DNA of 47,906 nt from Parcubacteria group bacterium (GCA_016188785.1 JACPHD010000039.1:1-47906), one strand, 5' to 3'; counted from the stretch's first letter, positions 28,727-38,115 are shown. Notes: generated by a model not told the origin, from the sequence alone. Numbers and translations: made by a program.

Positions 28727-29770
28727 ATGTTGAATAAATTCTTCGGAAAATTTTCTAAAGACTTGGGCATTGATCTGGGCACGACTAATACTTTAGTTTA
28801 TACGCCGGACAAGGGCATTGTTATCAATGAGCCTTCGGTCGTGTCGGTTAATCTGCGCACCGATGAAATTTTATGCGTGGGCGCGGAAGCTAAAAAAATG
28901 CTGGGCAAAACTCCGCCCCATATCCAGGCGGTTAAGCCTTTAGTGGACGGTGTGATTTCTGATTTTGAAGTTACGGAAAAAATGCTTAAATATTTTATTG
29001 ACAAAGTGCATGCCGAGTATTTTACTTTAGCGCCGCGTCCACGGGTAGTGATCGGCATTCCTTTGGATATTACTGAAGTGGAAAAAAAAGCGGTTGCAGA
29101 TGCGGCCAAATCGGCCGGCGCGCGTGAAGTTTTTTTAATTGAGCAATCCCTGGCCGCGGCCATCGGCACCCGCCTTGATGTTACCGGCGCCCAGGCCACT
29201 ATGGTGGTTGACATCGGCGGCGGCACGACCGAAATCGCGGTTATTTCTTTAGGCGGGGTAGTTACCTGGAAAACCTTGCGTTTGGCCGGCAATGCCCTGG
29301 ACAATGACATTATCCAATATGTGCGCGAAGAATTTAATATTTTAATCGGCGAGCAAGTGGCGGAAAACATAAAAATCAGGATTGGTTCGGCCACGATTTT
29401 AAAAGAATCTATGGAAATGCCTTTGCGCGGCCGGGATTTAATCAATGGCTTGCCTAAAGAAGTTATGATTTCAGACAGCCAGGTAAGAGAAGCCATGCAG
29501 AGGATTATCAGGCAAATCATAGAGAACATAAAAATAACTTTAGAAACCACGCCGCCGGAATTAGTCTCTGATATTTATGAGTATGGCATTGTTTTAACCG
29601 GCGGCGGAGCCTTGCTTCGCGGTTTGGACAAAGAAATTGCTCAGGCCACTAAAATTCCGGTAAGAGTGGCCGAAGATCCGCTTACTTGCGTGGTTAGGGG
29701 CACGGGCATGCTGCTGGCCGATCCGGCCTTGCTGGCTAAAGTGCTGTCGCCGGCCACGGAAGAATACTAG
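28727..29770 (+). CDS. mreB: Rod-shape actin homologue MreB
   Basis: 347 residues with all actin-fold motifs: phosphate 1 'LGIDLGTTNTLVYT' near residue 14, phosphate 2 'MVVDIGGGTTEIAVIS' near 160, adenosine motif 'GIVLTGGGALLRGLD' near 285. MreB filaments under the membrane guide wall synthesis and keep the rod shape. mreC is 5.4 kb downstream, separated by an MNT-HEPN pair and a large secreted protein, so the usual mreBC operon has been opened by inserted genes. A 250-residue antisense ORF is a shadow. Confidence 0.96.
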   Translation: MLNKFFGKFSKDLGIDLGTTNTLVYTPDKGIVINEPSVVSVNLRTDEILCVGAEAKKMLGKTPPHIQAVKPLVDGVISDFEVTEKMLKYFIDKVHAEYFTLAPRPRVVIGIPLDITEVEKKAVADAAKSAGAREVFLIEQSLAAAIGTRLDVTGAQATMVVDIGGGTTEIAVISLGGVVTWKTLRLAGNALDNDIIQYVREEFNILIGEQVAENIKIRIGSATILKESMEMPLRGRDLINGLPKEVMISDSQVREAMQRIIRQIIENIKITLETTPPELVSDIYEYGIVLTGGGALLRGLDKEIAQATKIPVRVAEDPLTCVVRGTGMLLADPALLAKVLSPATEEY

Positions 29771-29774
29771 GGAA

Positions 29775-29845
29775 AATTTCCAAATCCCAAATCCCAATGA
29801 CCAATAAAATCCCAATGTTAAAAATACAAAACAAAAAATAAATTT
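29775..29845. repeat. Heptamer-type repeat remnant after mreB
   Basis: TTTCCAAATCCCAAATCCCAATGACC has the same words as the secA insertions ii and iv, in intergenic DNA. The remaining bases to 30015 are AT-rich and hold no ORF or clear hairpin. Confidence 0.6.
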
Positions 29846-30015
29846 TTATATAAAGTAAAACGGCATTTTTTGTATAGTTAGCTAATTTTAAATAATATAG
29901 TGTAAATTACGCGGGAAAAATTTATAAAAAAGCCAGATTAAATATATAACTTTGGAAAATATTTGGCAGTATAAAAGTAGTATAAAATTTTAAGGTATTA
30001 GAAATTTATAAATAT

Positions 30016-30333
30016 ATGGCGACTAGAGTTAAAATTAGGGAAATTACTGAAAAGATTAAAAAAGAGTATAAACCGGAAAAGATTATTCTTTTCGGCTCTT
30101 ACGCCTGGGGCAAGCCGCGTCAATGGAGCGATGTTGATTTGTTTATTGTTAAAAAAAGCAGAAAAAGAAGAATTTATCGGGAATACGAATTAAGAAAAAA
30201 ACTTTTCGGAAATAATTTCCCGCCCATGGATCTTTTAATATATACTCCGGCAGAATTAAAAAAAAGAATAGATATAAAGGATTTTTTTATTGGCGACATT
30301 TTATCTAAAGGCAAAGTTTTATATGAAAAGTAA
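30016..30333 (+). CDS. Minimal nucleotidyltransferase of an MNT-HEPN pair
   Basis: 105 residues with 'ILFGSYAWGKPRQWSDVDLFIV' near residue 27 (GS, DxD). MNT precedes HEPN, with an 11-base overlap. The pair sits between mreB and mreC, so it came in as a module and broke the operon. Codon use is AT-rich like the array modules. Confidence 0.82.
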   Translation: MATRVKIREITEKIKKEYKPEKIILFGSYAWGKPRQWSDVDLFIVKKSRKRRIYREYELRKKLFGNNFPPMDLLIYTPAELKKRIDIKDFFIGDILSKGKVLYEK

Positions 30334-30730
30334 ATTTTCTCCCATAGAATTGCAAACCAAAGAGTGGCTAAAGAAAGCGTATGACGATGAGTTAAACGCG
30401 AATTCCATTTTGACTCATCGCGATGGTACGGCAACTGGTGTTTGTCTGCTTTCACAACAAATGGCTGAAAAATATCTAAAAGCGTTTTTGGTGTTTAAAA
30501 AGCAATGGTTTCCCAGAATTCACGCTTTGGACAAATTGGCAGAGGTTTGCAGCGAAATTGATAAATCATTCGGAGGACTAAAAGACGACGCTTCTTTTTT
30601 AAATGTTTTTTATACTCCAGCGCGTTACCCGGCGGATTTTCCGGAATTTTTTTGGCCAGACGCGGAAAAAGCCTTTTCCGCCGCTAAAAGAATAAAAAAG
30701 TTTGTTTTGAGTAAAATAGAATTAGAATAA
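30323..30730 (+). CDS. HEPN-domain protein of an MNT-HEPN pair
   Basis: 135 residues starting at the ATG at 30323; a longer frame begins at a TTG at 30290. Core 'ATGVCLLSQQMAEKYLKAFLVF' near residue 38 and 'FYTPARYPADFP' near 95 mark the HEPN_dom family with Pro-rich 'ARYPxDF' tail. No R-x4-6-H toxin motif is obvious, so a binding or substrate-sensing role is as likely as a toxin role. Confidence 0.8.
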   Translation: MKSKFSPIELQTKEWLKKAYDDELNANSILTHRDGTATGVCLLSQQMAEKYLKAFLVFKKQWFPRIHALDKLAEVCSEIDKSFGGLKDDASFLNVFYTPARYPADFPEFFWPDAEKAFSAAKRIKKFVLSKIELE

Positions 30731-30772
30731 TAAAAAGTAAAATAACGCGTAAATTAGCAACGGCTTAAATTT

Positions 30773-33700
30773 ATGAATTTATTAAACAAAAAATTAAGGT
30801 TTGTTTTTGCGGCCATAATAATATTGGCGAGTTTTTTAATTATTTTTTCTAACGCTCAACAAGTAAAAGCGGCAAGTGACGGCTGGCATATTAAAGACGA
30901 TGCCACCGGAGGAGAGTGTTCAGTAATAGGCAACTGGGACGCAGAAAGCAAAACATGTACTTTGTCGCAAGATTTGAGTCAAGGAATAGTAATCGACAGC
31001 GACTACATAACACTTGATGGAGATAATGCGAATCGCTTCACTATAACTGGGTTCCACACTGGTTATGGCGTATATTTGAACGGCAGGAGTGGCGTCACCG
31101 TGAAAAATTTGCAGGTCAAAAACTTTTCCAGAGGGATATTCCTATTCTTTTCCAACAATAATACTATAAACTCAAATTCAGTCAGTTTTAATGACGCTAG
31201 AGGGATAGAAGTACAGTTTTCTAACAATAACGAAGTTACTAATAATACGTTTTCCGACAATCTCTCGGGAATTGGGGTGTTTTTTTCTTCCGGCAATTCA
31301 TTATCAAATAATTTTATCTCCAACAACTCTATTAACGGAACTGGCGGAATACTTATTCTCAAGAGTTCCAGTACCTCGATGTCTGGTAATGTTATCTCTG
31401 GAAATCAGTACAATTTTTATCTTTTCGGTACAGTAGACGCACACTACGACAACTCGATAGATACGACGAACTTAGTCGACGGCAAACCTATATACTATGT
31501 AAAAAACGCAGTCGGGCAAACCTATGACTCCTCAACCAATGCAGGTGTGTTTTTCTGCATAAGTTGCAGTGGCGCTACTGTCAAAGACCTTGATTTTTCT
31601 AGAAACGCGCTTGGGGTAATGTTCTATAACACTACCGATTCTAAAATAGAGCATGTTACTTCTCACGATAATTTTTACTACGGACTTTTTTTGCACAATT
31701 CCAAGCACAACGAAATAACGGAGAGTACTTTTTCTAAAAATGAAGTAAATGTGCACTTAATACGTTCTTTCGACAACTCTATTACTTACAATGAAATTAC
31801 CCGAGGCGATTCGGGTATCATTATTGCTGATTCATCAGACAATAATATTATTTCTAACAACCATATTGCATTCAACGACAGGACTATAAGGCACGGGGGT
31901 TATTATGGAGGCATTTTTATATTGTATGATTCCGACAACAATCAAACATATAACAATAATCTTATTGATAACTTTCCCAGTCAAATACAAGTGCAAAATA
32001 TAGCAGGGTCATACCCAGTAGGTAATACTTTCAATCTACCCGCGCCTACAGGCGGCAATTACTATAACGATTTTGATATCCCGTCGAAGGGTTGTAATGA
32101 TATAAATAACGATTCTTTTTGCGATTCACCATATATTTTCACTGTCGGACAAGATAACCTGCCGTGGACGAAAAGGGACGGGTGGCTTACACCGCAAAAC
32201 CAACCGCCAACCCCATTTTTTGCCAGCGTGCAAAATAACGGAGGAGTAATTATTAAAGATATTAATGCGCCAGACATTAATTCGCTTTTAAATTTTTATT
32301 TGAACGAAAATAAAACAGAACAAGAAATAAAGGATTTTCAATGCACCTACCAAGTAAACGATGAAAAGGGAAATAAAGTGTGCGGAGATATAAATAAGGG
32401 GTGGGGTATATTCGGACTTCAAACAAAAAATAAATTATTTGAGGTTTTGGGCGTGCTTAAAATTGTGCCTAATGATTGGGTATTGAAGGTAATAGATTCG
32501 CCTTGCCAGCAAGGAAGTGAATGTTGGTGGAAGGTTGAGGATCAAAGCAGTTCTATCTACGGAGATATAGAGGGGTACATAGTTTCTTCGTATTTAAATA
32601 ATACAATAAAAAATGATCTTATTGATAAAGAAAAAACCATACCCATTATACCCATAGATGCTTTTATTTCTTTCCCTACGGGATTTAATTTTACTAATTT
32701 TAATAAGGATAATCAGGATGATGTTAAGCGTCTTCAGATTATTTTGAGAACAGAGGGATATGACATTTATCCAAGCAATAATCTTGTGACTGGTCATTAT
32801 GGACCATTTACAACTGAAGCAGTGAAAAAATTACAAAAGAAATATAATTTATTTGAATCAGGAGAACTTGATGAAGCGACAAAAACAAAATTAAATAACA
32901 TATTAAATAATAGATATAAATTAAACAAGAATATTAAAGATATTATTATTGAATCAGTAAACAGTTATGGTAATAATTCAGAAACAGCAAGTTCTCTTTA
33001 TAGCAGCAATGATGGAAATAATGATTTTTCTTTTTTTAGTATTAATAAATTTCCTAAAACTCTTTTATTAGCGATAAAATCCGTGGAATCAGGCAATGTT
33101 AACTTTGATAATGAATGGGTGTCTTTTGATTACGGCCATGGCATAGGACAGATTACTTTTCAAGGATTGTATAATGAACCTTTTAATTATTCAGAAAATC
33201 TTTGGGATAATAGGGGTATTGGCAGTGGCGTTATAATACCATTATGCAGGAGCTTTAAAAGCAATGAATATTTTAAGTGTTATGGTAATGCTGGTACTGG
33301 AAACGAATCATTAAAACCCTATAAGCATTATAATGATGATAATGATGAGCCTATTTATAAACAATATAGCAATACAGCGCAATCAGTATACGCAAATATT
33401 AAAGACGGATTACGCGTGCTGCAAAAAGCTTTTGTATCGGTTAGTAATGTCATAGAAAAAATATTTTATGATGGTGGCGTTGAATATAAAATTACAGAAA
33501 CAGAAATGAAAAATATTTCCGCTGTTTATCGTTATAACCAAGGAAGTCCTTATAAAGTACAGGCAGTATATAAAATTTTAGAAGCTAATGACGATAATGT
33601 TTTAAGTAACGAAGAAATTGAATATATTTGGAATAAGTTTCTTAAATATATTTATAAAGAATCTAAAAATAAAGCATTAATTTGGATACAAAATGTAAAG

Positions 33701-35044
33701 TCTGCCTGCAATGATTTATCAAATAAACAATTTAAAGAATGTTTAAAAATAACTAATTTAAAAGAATTAACTAAAAGTGCATTTTATTTAAGTAATGTTG
33801 CAAATTATCTTGAGGTCGGAGAAAGCCTTTTTGGAAGTGAATATGAAAACGCAGATTTAGCAAAAAAAATGAAGCATATAAATGAAAATTCAGCTATATT
33901 ATGGCTTGCAAGTCCGGGAGAGTTACGAGTAATTGATTTACAGAATCGCATTACGGGATTAGTAAACAATGAAATACTAGAAGATGTACCAAATACAGTT
34001 TATGATAAAGAATCTGGAGTTATTACTTTATTATTTCCAAACGATGATTATCGTTATGAAGTTATAGGAACTGGTAATGGCGAATATGGTTTGGTGTTAA
34101 GTTTATTTGGTAAGGATATTACTTTTTCTGCTGAAAATATTCCTACAACTCCCAGTCAAATTCATCAATATACCATTAATTGGGATGCCCTTTCCCGAGG
34201 CGAAAAAGGAGTAACCGTCAAAGTAGACGAGAACGGCGACGGAACCTTTGATTACCAGTTTACCGCTGGAAAAACGCTTGAAGATAAAACACCGCCAACC
34301 ACTAATACTTTGCTTACGGGAACAACCGGCACGAACGGTTGGCATACTTCTGACGTAATGGTGACGCTTACCGCCGAAGATAACACAGGTGGTGTTGGTG
34401 TCCGTAGCACCGAATACTCTTTGGACAACGGAGCAACTTGGCAAGTGTACGTTGCTCCACTCACCATTGCTCAAGAAGGTATTCACGCTATCCTCTATCG
34501 TTCAATGGATTTCCTTGGCAATCTTGAATCAACGCAGACGCAAACCATAAAAATAGACAAAACCCCTCCCGAAGCGAGAATATTTTTTGACCAGAATTTA
34601 AAACAACTTAAAATTGAAGGCATTGATAATCTCTCGCCTGTCGCTGTAGTTAAAAATGATAAAACTTATATTCTTACTGATGAAGCTGGCCACACGCTGG
34701 CTGTTGTTTTTGATAAATTAAAAACCCAAGGCAAAGAAATAAAAGCCGAGATTAAGGCGCTTCGCTATGACAGTATTTCTATGTCAGTAATTCCAGAAAA
34801 TAAACTACAATATGAGTGGTCGCTTGAAAAAGATGGAAGTATTAAAGAATTAAATCAGCGAATTGAAATTGAAAAGATTTTTGATGTTCGCGCGCGCTAT
34901 AATGTGAAGAAGAACGAGACCATGATAGATGTAAAAATAGAAGACGATAAAGACGAAAAGAAAACCAAGCAAATTTATCCGGGGACTACAATCCTCACTC
35001 TAACTACTCGCTCCGGAAAATTTGCTATTAAATACGATTACTAA
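30773..35044 (+). CDS. Large secreted mosaic protein: beta-helix, peptidoglycan binding, transglycosylase-like, Ig-like
   Basis: 1423 residues. A signal peptide spans about 8-33. Residues 60-480 are a right-handed beta-helix of the NosD/pectate-lyase type with many 'NNxI..N' turns ('NNNTINSNSV', 'DNNIISNNHI'). Residues about 490-620 include SH3-like or bacterial wall features. Residues 640-710 form a peptidoglycan-binding domain ('DVKRLQIILRTEGYDIY', 'YGPFTTEAVKKLQKKYNL'). Residues about 755-980 resemble a lytic transglycosylase, with the catalytic-type 'AIKSVESGN' and 'YGHGIGQITFQG'. Residues about 1170-1270 are an Ig-like/OmpL47 repeat ('WHTSDVMVTLTAEDNTGGVG') and a 150-residue tail follows. 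It may act on or attach to the wall of the cell itself or a host. The middle third (32.3-34.1 kb) is far richer in A+T than the flanks, suggesting assembly from different sources. Confidence 0.8.
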   Translation: MNLLNKKLRFVFAAIIILASFLIIFSNAQQVKAASDGWHIKDDATGGECSVIGNWDAESKTCTLSQDLSQGIVIDSDYITLDGDNANRFTITGFHTGYGVYLNGRSGVTVKNLQVKNFSRGIFLFFSNNNTINSNSVSFNDARGIEVQFSNNNEVTNNTFSDNLSGIGVFFSSGNSLSNNFISNNSINGTGGILILKSSSTSMSGNVISGNQYNFYLFGTVDAHYDNSIDTTNLVDGKPIYYVKNAVGQTYDSSTNAGVFFCISCSGATVKDLDFSRNALGVMFYNTTDSKIEHVTSHDNFYYGLFLHNSKHNEITESTFSKNEVNVHLIRSFDNSITYNEITRGDSGIIIADSSDNNIISNNHIAFNDRTIRHGGYYGGIFILYDSDNNQTYNNNLIDNFPSQIQVQNIAGSYPVGNTFNLPAPTGGNYYNDFDIPSKGCNDINNDSFCDSPYIFTVGQDNLPWTKRDGWLTPQNQPPTPFFASVQNNGGVIIKDINAPDINSLLNFYLNENKTEQEIKDFQCTYQVNDEKGNKVCGDINKGWGIFGLQTKNKLFEVLGVLKIVPNDWVLKVIDSPCQQGSECWWKVEDQSSSIYGDIEGYIVSSYLNNTIKNDLIDKEKTIPIIPIDAFISFPTGFNFTNFNKDNQDDVKRLQIILRTEGYDIYPSNNLVTGHYGPFTTEAVKKLQKKYNLFESGELDEATKTKLNNILNNRYKLNKNIKDIIIESVNSYGNNSETASSLYSSNDGNNDFSFFSINKFPKTLLLAIKSVESGNVNFDNEWVSFDYGHGIGQITFQGLYNEPFNYSENLWDNRGIGSGVIIPLCRSFKSNEYFKCYGNAGTGNESLKPYKHYNDDNDEPIYKQYSNTAQSVYANIKDGLRVLQKAFVSVSNVIEKIFYDGGVEYKITETEMKNISAVYRYNQGSPYKVQAVYKILEANDDNVLSNEEIEYIWNKFLKYIYKESKNKALIWIQNVKSACNDLSNKQFKECLKITNLKELTKSAFYLSNVANYLEVGESLFGSEYENADLAKKMKHINENSAILWLASPGELRVIDLQNRITGLVNNEILEDVPNTVYDKESGVITLLFPNDDYRYEVIGTGNGEYGLVLSLFGKDITFSAENIPTTPSQIHQYTINWDALSRGEKGVTVKVDENGDGTFDYQFTAGKTLEDKTPPTTNTLLTGTTGTNGWHTSDVMVTLTAEDNTGGVGVRSTEYSLDNGATWQVYVAPLTIAQEGIHAILYRSMDFLGNLESTQTQTIKIDKTPPEARIFFDQNLKQLKIEGIDNLSPVAVVKNDKTYILTDEAGHTLAVVFDKLKTQGKEIKAEIKALRYDSISMSVIPENKLQYEWSLEKDGSIKELNQRIEIEKIFDVRARYNVKKNETMIDVKIEDDKDEKKTKQIYPGTTILTLTTRSGKFAIKYDY

Positions 35045-35152
35045 AGGTGGCACATTACTGTCCGAGAACTTATTTTTTGTCATTTTGGCCGTAGCCTGTC
35101 CTCAACTTGATTGGAGAAGCCGCAACCCAGAGTTTAGCGCTCTGAACATCTT

Positions 35153-35182
35153 CCTGGATTGCGGGTCAAGCCCGCAATGACA
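35153..35182. repeat. Half copy of the TGTCATT-family palindrome before mreC
   Basis: GGATTGCGGGTC-AAG-CCCGCAATGACA hairpin. The left partner half is missing or degenerate (35085-35150 has only scattered similarity). Confidence 0.55.
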
Positions 35183-35215
35183 TTTCGCGATTAAAGTATT
35201 ATGTTAAGATTAAAC

Positions 35216-36013
35216 ATGAAAAAATATTTATTTTTGATAATAGTCATCCTGTTGCTTATTTTTTCGCATTATGTCAAACTGCTGCGGCCGGTGGAAAACT
35301 TTTTAAACCAGAGCCTTAAGCCGGTTTTCGGCGGCTTTTATTCTTTAAGCGCCAATATAAATAAAACTTATCTGGAGCAGACGACTAAGCAGGATTTAGC
35401 GGCCGAACTAAAACAAGCCCAGGAAAAAGTAAATCAGCTTACGGTTGAAAATGTTAAATTAAGGTTTTTAGAAGAAGAAAATTCGGCCTTAAGAAAGCAT
35501 TTGAATTTTTTAAATAAAGATAGTCGGCGCTTTTTAATGGCTAATATTATTTCTCGTGGCCAAGGCAATCAAGCCATCGTGATTGATAAAGGCCTGCGGG
35601 ACGGTTTATCTGCCGGCCTGGCGGTGGTAAGTTCAATGGCTCTGGGCACTTCGAGCCAAGGGGTTATTATCGGTAAAATTGTTAACGTTAAAGAAGGGCT
35701 GGCGGAAGTTTATTTGGTAACCAATAAAAATAATAAATTAGCCGCGTCAATTTTCGGCGAGAATAAAACTTCCGGCATTGCCACGGGCGAGCTTGGTCTA
35801 ACGGTTAAAATTGATTTTATACCCCAGACGGAAAATATCAAGGCCGGCGATATTGTGGCCACTTCAGGTCTGGAACCGAGTATACCGCGCGGTCTGGTAA
35901 TTGGCCGGGTCGCCAGGGTTAGCAAAGAAAATAATGAAGTTTGGCAGACCGCCACAGTTGAACTATTGGTTGATTTAGAAGCATTATCCATTGTTTCAAT
36001 TTTATTGCCGTAA
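35216..36013 (+). CDS. mreC: Rod-shape protein MreC
   Basis: 265 residues from 'MKKYLFLII' (an in-frame ATG five codons earlier lacks support). Membrane anchor at 3-20, coiled coil at about 48-95 ('ELKQAQEKVNQLTVENVKL'), then two small beta barrels with 'NIISRGQGNQAIVIDKGLRDGL' and 'VVATSGLEPSIPRGLVIGRV', the MreC hallmark. It links MreB to the wall synthesis enzymes outside the membrane. murB follows four bases downstream. mreD is not found here. Confidence 0.93.
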   Translation: MKKYLFLIIVILLLIFSHYVKLLRPVENFLNQSLKPVFGGFYSLSANINKTYLEQTTKQDLAAELKQAQEKVNQLTVENVKLRFLEEENSALRKHLNFLNKDSRRFLMANIISRGQGNQAIVIDKGLRDGLSAGLAVVSSMALGTSSQGVIIGKIVNVKEGLAEVYLVTNKNNKLAASIFGENKTSGIATGELGLTVKIDFIPQTENIKAGDIVATSGLEPSIPRGLVIGRVARVSKENNEVWQTATVELLVDLEALSIVSILLP

Positions 36014-36017
36014 TAAT

Positions 36018-36944
36018 ATGCTTATAGAAAAAAATTTTGATTTGACTCGGTTCACGACTTTTCGCATCGGCGGCCAGGCTGAATTTTTTATGATAGTAAA
36101 AAATAGATCGGAACTGGTGAAAGCGGCCGTTTGGGCTCAAAGCAAAAAATTACCGTTAGCCATTTTAGCCGGCGGCAGTAATATTTTGATTGTCAGGAAA
36201 AAAATTAAAGGCTTGGTCTTAAAAATTTCCGGCCAGCATTATGTTATTAGAAAAAATTATCTAATTAGCTGGGCCGGCACCAGCCTGACTAAACTGGCTA
36301 AAATTGCCGCGGAGGCCGGTTTAGCCGGGCTGGAGTGGTCTTTCGGCCTTCCCGGCAGCGCGGGCGGCGCGGTCAGGGGCAACGCCGGAGCTTATGGCCT
36401 TGACATGTCTAGTGTCGTGGCCGAAGCCGAAGCTTATGATTTAACAAAAAATAAGCTCATAAAACTTGACAACCAGTCTTGCGGCTTTAGTTATCGCGAT
36501 TCAATTTTTAAAAAAAGAAAAAATTTATTAATCGTCGGAGTTAGATTAAAATTAACCAAAGGCGCGCCTGGCCCGATAAAAGCTTTAAGCCAGAAAAACT
36601 TTAACCATCGTTTTGCTTCTAATCCAAAAGGGCCGAGCGCGGGCTGCGTTTTTAAAAATTTGCAATATAAAAAAATTATTAGACAAAATAAAAAACTGGC
36701 CGTAGATTTAGCGGCTAAAGGTTTAGTTAGAGGCGATAAAATCAGCGCGGGTTATTTAATTGATCAGCTCGGGTTTAAAGGTAAAACCGTGGGCGGAGCC
36801 AAGGTTAGCGAGCAACATGCTAATTTTATAATAAATACCGGACAAGCTCAAGCTAAAGATGTTATTAGTCTTATAAATTTAATAAAAAGAAAAGTAAAAC
36901 ATAAATATAAAATAAGTTTGCAAGAAGAGATCCAGTATTTTTAA
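36018..36944 (+). CDS. murB: UDP-N-acetylenolpyruvoylglucosamine reductase MurB
   Basis: 308 residues from 'MLIEKNFDLT'. FAD-binding PCMH pattern 'TTFRIGGQAEFF' and 'LAILAGGSNILI' in the first quarter, 'GLEWSFGLPGSAGGAVRGNAG' near 110, the catalytic Ser region 'SAGCVFKN' near 206 and 'ISAGYLIDQLGFKGKTVGGA' near 245. It reduces enolpyruvyl-UDP-GlcNAc to UDP-MurNAc with NADPH. It lacks the extra domain of type I enzymes and fits type II. Four bases from mreC: one operon for wall growth. Confidence 0.95.
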   Translation: MLIEKNFDLTRFTTFRIGGQAEFFMIVKNRSELVKAAVWAQSKKLPLAILAGGSNILIVRKKIKGLVLKISGQHYVIRKNYLISWAGTSLTKLAKIAAEAGLAGLEWSFGLPGSAGGAVRGNAGAYGLDMSSVVAEAEAYDLTKNKLIKLDNQSCGFSYRDSIFKKRKNLLIVGVRLKLTKGAPGPIKALSQKNFNHRFASNPKGPSAGCVFKNLQYKKIIRQNKKLAVDLAAKGLVRGDKISAGYLIDQLGFKGKTVGGAKVSEQHANFIINTGQAQAKDVISLINLIKRKVKHKYKISLQEEIQYF

Positions 36945-37112
36945 AGTTGTATGTAGGCGCGGATTGCTAAATATGAAAAAGAAACTAAAAATCAAGGCGA
37001 GAAAAAGGTTAAAGTTAAAAAGGCAAAACAGAAAAGAATAAAGAGAAAAATAAATAGGATTACGCGGTTAATTTGATAGGTCTTTAACATTTTTTAGGGG
37101 GAGGGAATTAGT

Positions 37113-37232
37113 ATGGATATATTATTTGAGGCGGCTATTACCACCCTGGTATTTATTATTATAGGGTGGCCGATCACTAAGTTTATTGTGAAAAAAAGAA
37201 TAGAGGAGAATGATTATATAAAAAGGAAGTGA
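37113..37232 (+). CDS. Short single-pass membrane peptide upstream of acpP
   Basis: 39 residues with a Shine-Dalgarno (GGGGGAGGG, ten bases before the ATG). Residues 8-21 are hydrophobic ('[13 protein letters not shown]') and a charged tail follows ('VKKRIEEND'). It ends about 75 bases before the acpP start. Coding is suggested by the ribosome site and the membrane pattern only. A 22-residue Lys-rich frame at 36973-37041 nearby has no support and is left out. Confidence 0.45.
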   Translation: MDILFEAAITTLVFIIIGWPITKFIVKKRIEENDYIKRK

Positions 37233-37306
37233 TAATTGAAAAAATAGCCGTGGGAGCAAAGGTTGTTATCCAGAAAATTTTAGAGAAATTTCAGAGGAGA
37301 AATAAG

Positions 37307-37567
37307 ATGGAAGGCACGATTGAAGAAAGAGTAGTACAGTTGGTTGTTGATCAGCTGGGAGTTGGCCGGGAGGAAGTGACTCCGGAAGCCTCGTTTCTCG
37401 GGGATCTGGGCGCCGATTCCCTGGATACCGTAGAACTGGTCATGGCCTTTGAAGAGGAGTTCGGTATCGAGATCGCCGATAAGGATGCGGACAAAATCAC
37501 GACCGTCGGGGCGGCGGTGGAGTATATTAGAAAGGCCCAGCGAGGTAGAGATGAAAAAAAAGATTGA
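37307..37567 (+). CDS. acpP: Acyl carrier protein
   Basis: 86 residues with the full phosphopantetheine site '[21 protein letters not shown]' near residue 36, where Ser is the attachment point. I start at 'MEGTIEERV', which has GAGGAG eight bases upstream; the in-frame GTG at 37229 would add 26 residues of no similarity. CPR genomes often lack fatty acid synthesis, so what it carries is open. The downstream ACP-like gene overlaps its end by 17 bases, so the two are made together. Confidence 0.92.
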   Translation: MEGTIEERVVQLVVDQLGVGREEVTPEASFLGDLGADSLDTVELVMAFEEEFGIEIADKDADKITTVGAAVEYIRKAQRGRDEKKD

Positions 37568-37871
37568 TCCTTGTTTTGATGTCTGTACGAGAGGAAATCA
37601 GGCGCAGGTGTATGAAAAAGTAGTCCGGATTATAAGTGATGAGATAGGGATCAGGCCAGCCGATATTACGCCCGATCTTTATCTTAGAAGAGATTTAATG
37701 GCCGATCGGGAGGAGGTACTAAACCTGGAGGTCGCCTTAGAGGACGAATTTGGAATTGAATTTCCTTATGAATCTTTGTGGCGGCAGATTCCCAGCTGGG
37801 GACGAATTACCGTACGTGATATAGTATGGTTTATCGCCAACGAGCTTGCAAAAAAAGAGCTCGTATCATAG
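37551..37871 (+). CDS. ACP-like protein without the phosphopantetheine serine
   Basis: 106 residues, start at the ATG inside the acpP end with AGGTAGAG as weak ribosome site. Helix and loop pattern follow ACP: '[20 protein letters not shown]', then '[19 protein letters not shown]' and '[13 protein letters not shown]', '[10 protein letters not shown]'. Where ACP has Asp-Ser-Leu, this one has Asp-Arg-Glu, so it cannot be charged with phosphopantetheine at the usual place. It may be a partner or regulator of the real ACP, or a structural subunit. A longer frame from 37449 is not supported. Confidence 0.75.
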   Translation: MKKKIDPCFDVCTRGNQAQVYEKVVRIISDEIGIRPADITPDLYLRRDLMADREEVLNLEVALEDEFGIEFPYESLWRQIPSWGRITVRDIVWFIANELAKKELVS

Positions 37872-37877
37872 TTCTGT

Positions 37878-37913
37878 GGGGGCGCTTTCCCAATAGGTGC
37901 CCCTTCTTTTTTT
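37878..37913 (+). terminator. Intrinsic terminator of the acp genes
   Basis: GGGGCGC pairs with GTGCCCC (one G-T pair) around a ten-base loop, then TTC and seven T. Confidence 0.75.
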
Positions 37914-37992
37914 GCTAGGGAAAAATAGAAATTGGATTATTCAAGATTAAAATTGAATTTTTGGTAAATTTTTCAGAAAAGCTATTTTTTAT

Positions 37993-38115
37993 TGTCATCC
38001 CGGGCTTGACCCGGGATCCAGGAGAGAAACATACGAACTTGCCTTATAGACAACGATTTAAAAACAACCTTAGTACGGACTAACCCTGGATTGCGGCTCG
38101 GGGGCCGCAATGACA
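37993..38115. repeat. TGTCATCCC-family palindromic repeat before glyS
   Basis: TGTCATCCCGGGC...TTGACCCGGGAT hairpin at the left and GGATTGCGGC...GCCGCAATGACA at the right; the ends are complementary over TGTCAT. Middle part 38020-38085 has no ORF. Confidence 0.7.

Noticed and set aside
28798-29550. 250-residue antisense ORF over mreB
   Set aside because: Shadow frame of a highly conserved gene; composition is Ser/Thr/Ile-rich without any domain.
36973-37041. 22-residue Lys/Arg-rich ORF before acpP
   Set aside because: No ribosome site and AT-rich low-complexity DNA; too little evidence for a gene.
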